A stretch of 64,000 bases of DNA from Dioszegia crocea. Lineage: Eukaryota; Basidiomycota; Tremellomycetes; Tremellales; Bulleribasidiaceae. Both the position numbers and the translations under genes were made by a program. Below, one piece after another: positions 10,343 through 21,200 of this stretch (positions within the stretch are counted from its first letter, which is position 1; every line of letters starts with the position of its first letter). The notes below the pieces were generated by a model. It was given only the letters and a program-made list of their open reading frames with translations, was not told the DNA's origin and made no database searches. The stretch spans positions 1,004,500 to 1,068,499 of the forward strand of contig BCKK01000003.1 of the NCBI GenBank assembly GCA_001600615.1, given 5' to 3'.

Positions 10343-12094
10343 GCGCCGAAGTTGATCTTTGGGTACTCATAACCCCCCTTCTTGGACTCTAGTTGTATAT
10401 AATCCCATTGTAGGAAACCATCTCAATCTGCCACAATATCTAGTCAAGCACCCATCATACTGTTCATAATACGTAGACAAGGATTCTCCAAATGTATGAC
10501 AAAGTGTAGAATCTCATTGTCTCCTTGACTGCATGCTCAGCGCGGAAGCTCCTTGTCTCCTTGACTGAGTCCAGCTTGCAATGTCCAAGCCAAGACGTCC
10601 AGCTTCGTCTTGCGGTCATGAGGTATGGTACGAGGCGGCTAAAGACGGTAAAGGGCCCGGGACAATTTCCCACGTTGATGCTCGACCGAATACCCCCGAG
10701 TGCCTTGACCCCCAGTCTGTCGACTTGCGATCTCTTGCGATCGGTTGTGTTTGCACGTCATCTTGCGCGATCGATCCACCCGAACCGAAGTACTGAAACT
10801 AGATCCGATGCATCTGATGCGGAGTTGTCTCAGATCCCGGTTGGATCTTGGGCCCGCTATTCGGCTCAAGTTACCGATAACTGCGACTGCAACTGGCGGA
10901 TACTCTCATCCGCCAACTGCAGTGGGGACTAGCTGTAGATAGTTACCGTCGAGTGGTCGACTTGCAAGCTCCGCTTGGTAAGCCGGTAGCTCCATGTCGT
11001 GGCGATTGGGGGCTTGCCGCGATCTAGCGGGCTCCACTGCATCATGCCAGCTCGTCTCTTGCTTTCTTGCGTCGGTCTTCTCGCTGTGGGGCGGCGTTCG
11101 GTAACTCTTACCGACGCTCCTGTCCGGGCAGATCTTTGAAGGCGCGCTAAGCAAGGCTCCAATTGTCCTCCCAGGCCTTCCCAGGCCACTACAATTATCC
11201 GACGATGAACCGAAGCTATTTATCGCAGGATTCCAAAGTAGTTAGTCTAGGAACAGACTGATGGGGCACGTTCGCCGCGGCCAACTGACCGATGCCGATA
11301 TGCTGACGGCAAGTATCCACCTGCTGAAATAGCTTCAAACCGAGGTGCAGCGGTTCTGACAAGTGGGACAATGGTGGGATCAAGTCGGCATGGAGCCCGA
11401 CCCGCGACGCGACTTGGGCTGACAGTTTACCCTCGCGTCGGCTGAGCTTGCGATGGGTGTCGATATGCAGGCATGAACGCGTCGGCCGTACTGGGGAAGC
11501 GAAGACCTATCAATATTCAATAGCTACGGAGAGTCAGCACTTAGCTTTAGGCTTAACGTCAACACGCTTCGAGCTTACATTGTTTATGATGAGCCAAGAC
11601 CTTGGCCGGCATCGCTCGCGAATACACGTACAGTGATCGATCAAGGGTAGAAGATCGAGTCTGCAGCACAGTCCCAAGGGGGAGAGAGTCTGGACGGAAC
11701 CGAGGTGCAGCGCGGCTGACGACCTAGTACTCCTTGGTCGAGATGCGATCGCATCTGCACGACTCCTGCAGATCCATTTACCAGAGTACTATAGACACTG
11801 AGCGTACAGATGTGAATGTGACATGAGTGCCGTCAGCCACCAGCAATGCCCACCCATGCCTTCATTGCGATCTGGCGCTTAGCGGGTCAGCAGCAGCGGC
11901 AGCTAAGCCGTAGAGTGTGGGTGAGACATGATTGATTTGACATCGAGATGATATTATCAGCTTGCAGATAGTAGACGCTGTGACGACAATCTACATGCAC
12001 AGTTAGGACCAAAAGTGAACCCCCTCAGTGATAGCTAGTAGCTTGGCTGGATCCTCCATCTCAAGCATTCTATCCAATGGGTGACGGCCAGCGT
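10343..12094. other. 1.75 kb gene-free stretch between convergent genes
   Basis: This region lies between the convergent ends of the cyclin and VPS29. I see no conserved coding frame, tRNA boxes, or LTR or transposase signature. It contains short repeats, including a 23-nt motif (start AACCGAGGTGCAGCG) at 11339 and again at 11699, exactly 360 bp apart. It could be a decayed insertion or hold an unrecognised non-coding RNA. Confidence 0.5.
11339..11721 (+). repeat. Pair of near-identical 23-nt direct repeats 360 bp apart
   Basis: Both copies begin AACCGAGGTGCAGCG and end CTGAC, differing in a few bases between. The copies occupy 11339-11361 and 11699-11721. Confidence 0.6.
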
Positions 12095-13046
12095 CTACCA
12101 TCCGGCTTGTACGGGTGATTGAAGATTGCCGCCTGTTGGAGCTGGAACGCCCTCCTTTGGTGGATCTGGACGGCGGTATTCCACTTTATCGACCTTGACC
12201 TGAGGGGTCAGCGGAGAAGCCTGACTTGGTCAGGGCTATATGCGACAGACCTCCCCTTCGATCAGCTGGTAGACGTAGGTGACGATGACTGGTCCTTGGA
12301 CGTCGAGTAGGGCGAAAGATGGTGTTGCGTCGCTATCAGAGTCAGCGGTGTTCCTACGACATCCGAATCCCTGAACGTCCAGAATACTTCAGGTCCCGCT
12401 AAATTTCCTCCATCCTACCCTTCTAGCAATTTGAAGGAAGATGAGCCATACCCAATGCACTCACCCAGTCCACAAACCACTCCAAGCTCCCGTCGCACTT
12501 CCAGGGTTGATGAAGAATCGCCCCTCCGACTCGAACGCCTCAAAGCGGTGCGTTCCCCCACTTATCAAAACGTCGACATCCATCTGTCGAGCTAGAGCAG
12601 CGAGCATATCCGTGTCACCTGCCGGTACTATTTGTTGGCCGTGTATCGCGCCTATCCGGAGAGATTGGTGGGGGATGATGAGTGACATTGGGAAGTGAGT
12701 GTTCTGTAAATCAGCTTCAGCCAAGCATCAACATCAGACTTCGAAGATTGGCAGCAGTTCTAAACCGTGCCCTCGCAGCAAAGTGAAGCTGAACTTACAT
12801 CGTCAAACTCGCCGCGGACAACATGGACTTCCGGCGCGATTGTCCGTAGATAATCATACGTTTCTCTATCGTCGACATTTCCGGTACATATTATTTGCCC
12901 AATCTTTCCTGGTACCTACGCGATATGTCAGGTCATTTCACACCCTGTCATCGATACCAACTTACTAATAGCTTCTTAAACTTCGCTGGGAGGTCATGTG
13001 TGAGAGTCGGGATATGGAGGTCGCCAATGACGAGAACAAGGACCAT
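12095..13046 (-). CDS. VPS29: Retromer subunit Vps29
   Basis: Metallophosphoesterase-fold scaffold of the retromer cargo-recognition core (Vps26-Vps29-Vps35), which acts in endosome-to-Golgi recycling. Exons are 12966-13046, 12799-12915, 12465-12703, 12251-12353 and 12095-12199, giving 214 aa. Recognisable segments are [85 protein letters not shown] and [14 protein letters not shown]. Several positions that bind metal in true phosphoesterases differ here (GHTH is GGTH, GDFD is GEFD, HGHQ is HGQQ), which fits a purely structural role. An insert (TADSDSDA) precedes the last strands. It diverges from the J-protein gene over a 292-bp shared promoter. Confidence 0.93.
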
Positions 13047-13338
13047 GTTGATAAGCGATATGCGATTGATTCTCCCGCTGAAAATTCGAGGGTATCCCTG
13101 AGTTCCGGATCTGTCAGCGCTTGCGATTCGGGGTAATTGATGTGAAGGCTACGATGCTGGCTTGGTCAAGGGGGATGAATGGATGTTGCCGCAGTCATAG
13201 CGCGAGGCCGGACGGGTTGATGCGGTGACGCACTTACGTCATTCCCTCGGCGGCGGCGACGCACCAGCCAACTTTTTGACTTTCACTGCTTTGTCTTTTG
13301 TCATCTACCTGCTACTCACTCATAGGATCAAGCACATC
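13047..13338. promoter_or_regulatory. Divergent promoter, VPS29 / J-protein
   Basis: A 292-bp gap between divergent start codons with no coding content. It must contain both promoters; no specific element was identified. Confidence 0.35.
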
Positions 13339-15352
13339 ATGTCAGTAGTAACGAAGAAAGTGAAAGATACGGCGTACTATGACGTTCTTGGCGTCTCACC
13401 CGAGGCGACGGACATTGAGTGAGTTAAGCTATCAGCCATGGATCCCTTTGTGCTGGAGCTTTCAGAGCTGATATTGTTCAGATTGAAGAAGGCTTACCGC
13501 AAGAAAGCCATACAGGTGAGCTAGCAGATACCCCTTTATTCTATGCATGACCGGGATAGGAGCTTATCTGTAGTTTCACCCGGACAAGAACTCGTCTCCC
13601 GAGGCCGAAGAGAAATTCAAAGAAGTCGGGTACGTCGAGGAGGGCTGTGCTCGGTGACTAGTGCTCACTTTTGCAGAGAAGCCTACCAAGTCCTGTCCAA
13701 TGCTGATTCCCGAGCCTTCTACGACAAGGTCGGTAAGAAGGGGATGGACAAGGTCGAGGGTGGGGAGATTGATCCCCAAGAGGTCTTCTCAAAGATCTTT
13801 GGTGGCGGTAAGTTCGCCCTCTATCGTGTTGGTGTCAGAGCTGAGACGTTCCAGAGGCTTTCTACGATTACATCGGCGAGATATCGCTGGTGAAAGACTT
13901 CACGAGCACGATGGAGGCCACTATGTCGCCTGAAGAGAAGGCGGAAATGGAAGCTGCTGCTGCTGGAGAGGCGACAGCCGCCGAAGGTGTGGCGCCTACT
14001 ACTACGACCGATGCCCCTGGTTCCGCCTTTGCAGACGAGAAGGCGGACTCCGCGCCTCCCGCCTACACAGCAGGAGCTACCGTTCCTCCGTCCACATCCG
14101 AGCAATCCAACTCTTCTCTCGCACACCACTCTTCCTTCTCGACCAACACCGCTTCGGGCTCATCTACACCTACACCATCAGGCAGTACGAGCCACATGTC
14201 GAAGAAGGACGAAGCCAGTGGAGCTGCTGCTGCAAAGAAGGGAAAGCCAAAGATGACACCGGAGCAGCGAGCGAAGTTGGATGAGTTGGAGAATAAGCGG
14301 GATGAGGAGAAGAAACGAAGGCGAGTTTCGCAGGCTCGGTCATTGGATGTGGAGGCTAACTTTCGCAGAGTCAAGGAGTTGCAGGATAAGCTCATACAAC
14401 GTATACGGCCCTTTGTCGACGCCAAAAACCCGGGGGACATAAATGATTCGGAAACCAAGGCCTTTGAGGCTAGAATCCGAGTGGAAGCAGAGGATCTCAA
14501 GTTGGAATCTTTCGGTATCGAGGTCAGCTTCGTTCTCTGCATCCAGATTTGGCAAGTCATAAGCTGACGCGTCCGCAGCTACTTCACACTATCTCCAGCG
14601 TGTACATTACAAAAGCAGGGAACTTTGTCAAATCACGGAAGTTCTTCGGTGGTGGATTCCTTGGTCGCCTGAAGGAGAAGGGAGGGATGGTCAAGGAAGG
14701 CTGGGGATTGCTTGGCTCAGCGTAAGTCTTGCTGTATCAAAAGAAGGCTCGAAGCTGACCTGTGCAGAATCGGTGTACAGGCTGCAATGGCAGAGATGGA
14801 GCGAATAGAAACTAAGGGTGGAGCTACACCTGAGGAGATTGAAGCGCTAGCTCAGGAGCTGAGCAGTAAGATGTTGTTGACTACTTGGAAAGCGACTCGG
14901 TGGGAAGTGACTTCTGTGAGTTGAGATGCTAGTTCACACGAGGTGAATGACAGCTGAGACGTCAGATCGTCGGTGCTGCGGTCGACGGTGTGCTGTACGA
15001 GCCTGGAATCTCCAAAGATGTCAGCTATAGGCGGGCGAAGGCGATTATGACTATCGGAGGGATCTTCAAGACTGTTCAGCCGGATGAGGGGGATGATGAG
15101 CGTAGAGAGTTGGAACGGTGAGTCACCTGTCTGCCACGGCTGTCTGGGAGGTATTGGAGCTGATATGGTAGATTGGTGATGGAGGCTGGTAACAAGAAGA
15201 AGAAGGCAGAGAAGGAGAAGGAGAAGGTTGAGGGAGAGAAGAAGGGTAGTGGCTGGGGATGGGGCGGAGGGCATTCGGCGCCCGCTGCTACAGCGGCACC
15301 TGCGGCGGCGACTGCGACTACGACACCCGCGCCTGCCGAGAAGACGGCGTGA
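13339..15352 (+). CDS. J-domain (Hsp40) protein, Caj1/Djp1 type with DnaJ-X domain
   Basis: Hsp70 co-chaperone of the yeast Caj1/Djp1 class, some members of which assist peroxisomal or membrane protein import. Nine exons: 13339-13418, 13482-13515, 13574-13629, 13677-13807, 13855-14522, 14579-14721, 14768-14915, 14966-15117 and 15172-15352, giving 530 aa. The J domain is near the N-terminus (TAYYDVLGVSPEATD, LKKAYRKKAIQFHPDKN with intact HPD, EAYQVLSNADSRAFYDKVG). A low-complexity Ala/Ser/Thr linker (about residues 115-210) follows, then the DnaJ-X region (LLHTISSVYITKAGNFVKSR, then FFGGGFLGRLKEKGGM). The C-terminus has a Lys-rich run and an Ala/Thr tail. The start was set by the J domain. Confidence 0.9.
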
Positions 15353-15672
15353 GCGTGATCGGATTACTGAGATAGATGGGTAGACGTTTGATTTGCTTCT
15401 GACTTGTATATAATGACAGCGCATCTCCTCTACCGCCTTATCAGTACGCGAGATGCCGATATCGATAGCGATATCGATAGCTGCTGGTGGGGATCGCGTG
15501 AGGTATGGCTCACGCTCCCTGTAGGATGACCGATCGACTGAACTTACAATGACGAAGCTGATCCTCATCAATGGAACTGAACAGACTCCCCTCAAATCAA
15601 TTCACTACTCTCAAAGGGTCCCTCCACGTCTGCAATCAAACGTCTTTATACATCTCCAGGCCACATGCTTAG
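15353..15672. other. Convergent intergenic region
   Basis: A 320-bp gap between convergent stop codons, presumably the two 3' UTRs. It contains a GATATCGATAGCGATATCGATAG self-complementary stretch around 15455-15480, and nothing else that I recognise. Confidence 0.4.
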
Positions 15673-16105
15673 CTACCTATCTGCCTGATCTGCTGCTCGT
15701 GGAGTAACCCCATAAATCTTCATGCTCACGGCGAGCTGGTCTTCCGCCTTTTTCGCGAGGTCCTCGTTCACTTTCGCTGTCATGGCTAAGGCTTTGTCTT
15801 CCGTGACAATTGATTGAGCCTCATTGTCCTCCCTAGCTTTCCTATTTCTTCTCCTTCGGATGAACCACCAGATCAAAAGGCCTATGATCAATATTCCGCC
15901 CATGGCGAGGATAACTGACTTGTGTCAGCTTACAGGGCAGTATGAAATCTGGCATGCAAAAGACAGACGAAGTAACGAAGTACCACGTACCTATGCCTAC
16001 AGTACAGTCGGACAGTGTCCCAGAGCCGCAAGACTTTGCTCCTTCTAATGTGACGCCATCCATGATTCCCGCGGGAGGGATAGTTGATTCATCCGGGACG
16101 CTCAT
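15673..16105 (-). CDS. Small single-pass membrane protein A (118 aa)
   Basis: Not assigned to a known family. Exons are 15991-16105 and 15673-15914; the intron uses donor GTACGT and acceptor TCAG, the only choice that keeps frame. The short N-terminal region has two cysteines (GAKSCGSGTLSDC) and no cleavable signal. One transmembrane helix follows (about residues 37-58, VGIVILAMGGILIIGLLIWW), then an Arg-rich stop-transfer (FIRRRRNRKAR). The cytosolic tail of about 55 residues is charged and helical. The next gene upstream on the same strand has the same layout and weak N-terminal similarity, so the two are probably paralogues. Confidence 0.7.
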
Positions 16106-16655
16106 GACTGCTGCGCTGACAGGAAGGGGGGCTAGCCCGAGGCTGGAGTGGTCGAGTTACTTCGTGCGAGTGATGTTATACTTGCTTGGAAATCACTTCA
16201 CAGTGGCTGATTGAAATTCGTTGGGACAACCCTGTGAGCTGAATAGTCCGGGAGGCATTGTAGGAAAGCTTTGCAGGGGCTGAAGCACGTCAGTCATCCC
16301 TCGGATGGTCAAAGGAGACCCTGAAAGGTTTGGAGATGAAACAAAGTCTAGGACGTTGAAACGTGTTTGAAGTTGAACGGTATCCTGTTCTCTCGAAGTG
16401 CCTGGTCAGTGCCATCAGCCGAAACCATTGATTTGACAGGTAACCATGTCTGGGCGACGAGCAATTGAGCATTGCCCAAGTCAACGTCAAGACAGCTAGA
16501 AAGACTGATCGATTGTGCGGTATCCATGCAACAGCAAGTATGGGCTTGTCGCCATGAACAGATGTAGCTGCATGATGATAGCGATAGAAATACACTAAAG
16601 CCATTAAATTACACTGTGTCAACCGAATCTGGTAGATCAAGCCGTGCGCCTGGTC
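16106..16655. other. Intergenic, 550 bp
   Basis: This lies between the two same-strand small membrane protein genes and is presumably the promoter of the downstream one and 3' UTR of the other. I see no coding signal or RNA gene. Confidence 0.4.
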
Positions 16656-17019
16656 TTATCTAGGGTATCCCTGTGCTTTTGGGTCCTTCAAGGCTTTCAT
16701 CTTTGCTTTCAGCCCAGTGGGCCCTCCGTTGGGTGATTCGTCCCTGCCCCCGCGCATGCACCGCACAAGAAGCCAGGCAATGGCGCCTCCAAGCAAAACG
16801 CCAACAACGAGCACTGTTCGAATCAGCTCTGGACCGGATCACATGTCTCACTCGGCTTGGGTAGGCGATAACCTCCACTTGCACCCTCAGAATGGAAATA
16901 CACTTACTGCACGGCACGATGATGTTACAATAGGCGAATGTCGCCCCAAGACATGCTTTCGACAGTGCATTTGGCTGAATCGCCGTACCGGGCGAATCTG
17001 CGTCGCGAGGAGTGATCAT
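16656..17019 (-). CDS. Small single-pass membrane protein B (89 aa)
   Basis: Unassigned. Exons are 16908-17019 and 16656-16813, separated by a 94-nt intron. It starts MITPRDADSPGTAIQ and has two cysteines (KACLGATFAYC) just before a transmembrane helix (CMLVVGVLLGGAIAWLLVRC). A short basic cytosolic tail ends QGYPR. An in-frame ATG at 17100 would give 116 aa with an N-terminal extension. I chose 17019 because it makes the protein co-linear with the neighbouring membrane protein A (short Cys-containing ectodomain, one helix, basic tail). Function unknown. Confidence 0.6.
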
Positions 17020-17433
17020 CTTGCGAAGGGCAGGCGCGAATGTAAGAGGGCTGGCGCGGATGTAGATAGGTCGTGTTGCTGTTGAAAAGGCAAGGGACAA
17101 GTAGACTAATCAGAGTCTGTTTGACTTCTTGTTGTTCGATATTTGCAGTACGATGTCGACCGTCAGGAAACAACCGTGGCTCTGATGTTGTATAGGAGGA
17201 GATGACTTGCCTGCTATGATCAGTGACGGGGCACAGGCACACACGTTAAAGGTATTAGCAAACCCCTGGAGGAGCGAATATGTAAAGGGATGTCGTCGGT
17301 GAGTTAGATATGGGCCTCATGAGTTGAACTTTCCGACCTGAAGGTCGAAAAAGCTGTTGGCGCCTAGTCAGCGCGCAACGCAAATGATTATATGTCCATA
17401 CTTGTACAACATTGTGGACTGGCTGTGCGAGCT
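17020..17433. other. Intergenic, 414 bp
   Basis: Promoter of small membrane protein B and the 3' flank of DAD2. No gene or structured element is recognised. Confidence 0.35.
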
Positions 17434-17937
17434 CTATCGGGAGGATGTCGTGGTGCTTGTCGTAGTCGTGCCAGCGGGAACTGCAGCGTTGTTTTCTCCA
17501 GAATAAGGTAATCGTACCAGCTGTGGGAGGGGTTCTTCCGGCTCGTCGGGTGCTCGTGATGATGTATCTCCAGGTGTTGGTCTATCTGCAGCAGAGTCAG
17601 CTCAGCTCCCCTGATCATCCCGCCATGTCCAACTGGGGGTTAACAAAAGCTCACCGAAGAGGTTCAAGACAGAAAACACATGTGGCCAATTCCGCATAAC
17701 CTGCCCAATCGCTATGGCGTTATCAGTATGTTGGATACTCAATGACGATGACCAAGACAAATGCTCACCCTCGCCTCCATCAGCCATGACATTGCTCATC
17801 TCCCCTAGCTTCTCGACCCTCTCGAGGAGCTGTGCTGATGCCGCCTTCAGTGCCTGCAGCCCAGCGTGCTCCTGCTGCTTCTGATACAGCATAAGCTGTG
17901 ATGGCGTGAAGTCGTTCAGCTCGAATGAGTCTGCCAT
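17434..17937 (-). CDS. DAD2: DASH/Dam1 complex subunit Dad2
   Basis: Subunit of the fungal-specific DASH (Dam1) ring that couples kinetochores to microtubule ends. Exons are 17769-17937, 17655-17711 and 17434-17585, giving 125 aa. The diagnostic core is ALKAASAQLLERVEKLGEM, then SNVMADGGEAIGQVMRNWPH, then VFSVLNLF, all characteristic of Dad2. The C-terminal tail is Pro/Thr-rich and probably disordered (TTTTSTTTSSR at the end). It diverges from RAD2 across 308 bp. Confidence 0.92.
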
Positions 17938-18245
17938 GCTGGGTCAGGCGATGGTCTGGGTTGTACACTGGTCCAGTACAGGCAAGGAAGGGGTGGCCAG
18001 TCGCGTCGTCGCGTCCTCTCGAGAGGTTTCCCACGGTTGTTCCTGACATAGCCACGTGAAGAGGTGACGGTGTGGTGGAGGCAGGCAGGCCTGACTTTGG
18101 GTGTGTATCTTGCATTTGTTACGACTTGCAAACAGCATAGAGACCCGGTACAACCCCAGGGCCAGGTCACAGCAGGCCGGATAGCCGCTTCGGCTCTCAT
18201 CCATACCTCGAAAAATCTCCGTCACAGCAAGGAGATTCCCTCAAG
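17938..18245. promoter_or_regulatory. Divergent promoter, DAD2 / RAD2
   Basis: A 308-bp shared upstream region between divergent genes. No specific element was identified. Confidence 0.35.
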
Positions 18246-21200
18246 ATGGGTGTTAAAGGCCTATGGTCTCTTCTCAATCCGGTGGCTCGACCGGTACAGT
18301 GCGTCTTACCATCCGAAAGCTGAAGAACGAGCTGACATGACAGGATCGAAAGTATGGAGGGGAAACGACTGGCTATCGATAGCTCCATCTGGCTATATCA
18401 GGTGTGTCATAATCACAGGACAATGAGCGGCGAGCTTAGGGCTGACTCTTGTGCAGTTTCAAGCTACAATGAGAGATAAGGATGGACGAGTCTTGGTTAA
18501 TGCGCATGTGCTTGGTGAGCTGGGAATAGCATGTCGCATTCGCGTCTGGTCTAAGCTCACATCACAGGGTTTCTTAGGCGCATCAACAAACTCCTCTTTC
18601 ATGGAATCAAGCCTGTATTCGTTTTCGATGGCGGAGCGCCAGTATTGAAGCGGGCCACTATCGTAAGTTGCTCATGGACCTCGCTCTTGCAGCTTGTTCG
18701 AATCACATAGCTGACCATCCTAGGCGGAGCGTAAGCGCAAGAGACAAGGTGCTGTCGTCAACCATGCCCGGACGGCCGAGAAGCTTTTCGCGGCTCAAAT
18801 GCGTAGAGAAGCCGTCAAAGCGGCGCAAACGTGAGCTACCTTGTCCCCAGTAGTATTCGCGAGTAAGCTGTAGCTGACGGGTTATAGGCAAAGGGATCAA
18901 GCTGCCGCTCGACAAGCTGCTGCCTCATCCACTACTTTGACGAATTACGAAGACGACGAAGGTGACCAGATCGCTGCGGACGCTTTATATCTCGAAGATC
19001 TAGAGAACGCCCAAGCTGGTCCCTCCCGCCCCCGTCCACCGCCATCTACTCGACCATCACTCGACAATACCCCTTCAGCACCCGCAGCACCCGAAGAACC
19101 CCTAGATCCAGCCGAAGAACGACGAAAGAAGTTCCGAAAACACGACCCTTACCGTCTACCCGAAACGAGCATGCCAACCGTCTCGACTGACGAAAAGCCC
19201 GATGCACGTCTCGCCACAGAAGAAGAGTTGAAGCAATTTATCGACGATATGAAACCGTCAGATATCGATATTGAATCTGCCGAATTTCGCGCTTTACCTA
19301 CCGAGGTGCAATATGAAATCATTGGTGATCTTCGGATCCGATCTCGACAGCAGAGTCATCAGAGGCTTGCGACGATGTTAAGGGGTGCACCTACTGCGCT
19401 TGATTTCTCAATGCAGCAGATTAAACATCTCAGTCAGCGTAATGCGCTCACGCAGCAATTGTTGACGGTGACGGATATGGTTGGGAAGGCGCATTTGACG
19501 ATTCCGATCAGAATTGCGGCGGAGCGGAATAGGGAGTATGTGTTGTTGAAGCGAGGGGAGGATGTGGGTGGGGGTTGGGCATTAGGAATCAGGGAGGGCA
19601 CGAAGCAGAAGCCGATTGAGATCGTGGAGGATAAAGAGGACGGAAGGAGCAGTAGCAGTAGTGAAGAGAGCGACGATGAGATTGTCGAAGTCAAAAAGTA
19701 CGTACCAGTCTTCTCATACGAGGCTGATACTGACCATTCAGACCTGTCGTTGACCCAGATCTTGCAGAACATCGCCGACGACAAATTCTCGATGCAATCA
19801 CATCTCGATACGCTTCTGCCCGAACTGCACCTCGGAAATCGCTCGATGTCCCCGTCGTCCCCTTTGGCGCTTCCCATGCACCATCCCAGCCTCAGCTATT
19901 CGATGATCCGGACATGTTTGCAGAGATGGAAACGGACTCAGCTGTCATTGTGCCTACTGCGAATGACGAGGCGCTTGCTTTGGCGCTACAGCAGGAAGAA
20001 TTGGGATCGGATGAGGAAGAGGCAGATCCGGATCTGGCTAGGGCGTTGGCGATGAGTCGGAGGGAGAAGGAAGAGGGGGGAGATGCGGCGAGTCGGGGAT
20101 CTGAGATGGGCGATGCGATAGCAAGTGGGAGTGGAGGCGGTGGTGAGGAAGAGGGAATGTCGGATGATAGTATGGAGGAAGTGGAGCTTGTTCCTTCCGA
20201 GAGGAGTACTCCGGCTTTGGTCGATACGCCAAGGACAGGGAATAGGGACGAGGAGGACGAAGATGAAGATGACTTTGAAGAAGTTGCGGCGCCCGCAGCT
20301 GCTCCTCCAACGAGAGTCGTACCTCCTCCTCCTCGACCTGAGCCTGTCACAAGCTCTACACATGCACCTCGCCGGGGTCCGAGCGTCGATCAACCCATCC
20401 CCGGACCATCTCGCCCATCCAGGCCAACTCCTATCGTCACCAAACCTACACCGCCCGGACGTCCCATCGCTCTCTCCCCAGAGGTGATCGAGATCAAAGA
20501 CGATGACGGCGATGGAGATGATCCGATATTTGCTGGTATGAAGGCTTCATCCCCTTCGGCTGCCGCCTCTGGATCGACACGACGGCCCGACGATTCCGGC
20601 GCAAGGTACACAGTCACTACTGCACCTGCCGGCCCATCCCGCTCGAATAGCTCAGCGGAGGAAAGGCCTTCACTATCCACTACATCCGTCAACAATGCTC
20701 GGCTATCTCGTTCTTCTTCCCTACTCAACCGTCCAAATATCCCCTCACCCCTCAGTCGATCCCCGTCTTTCGCGCCGATGAGGCATGATTCCTCTGATAG
20801 CATGATTCCTGATCGACTACCCCGTGCGGGCCCCTCTCCGCCTCCTCCGGCTATGCACCTGGGCCTTGTTGCGCCTGAGCCCGAACGACTGATTGATGAG
20901 GCGCTTGCGGGGGTGTCGGGGGTATGGAGAGTGGGGTCGACCACGCCGTCAGTCCATGAAGAAGCGGGCGGAGAGGAGGATGACGGAGAAGATGAAGGTG
21001 AGGATGGCGAGGGAGAAGGAGAAGGGGAAGATCCAGACGAATCAGGTTCTATAGCCTGGTCTCGATCCCCTTCTCCTGCTCTTCGAAATAAACGGCCGCC
21101 CTTACAAACTGGTCGTCCGTCTACCGACACGATACCCTCGGAGGCCGAAGAGGAAGATGTGGATATGAATGCGGAAGATATGGTGGAGGAGCAAGACGAC

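Noticed and set aside
19698..19741. Continuous RAD2 reading through GTACGT
   Set aside because: Reading through yields a Leu/Arg-rich nonsense tail; removing the 44-nt intron restores the acidic spacer frame that runs on to 21350.
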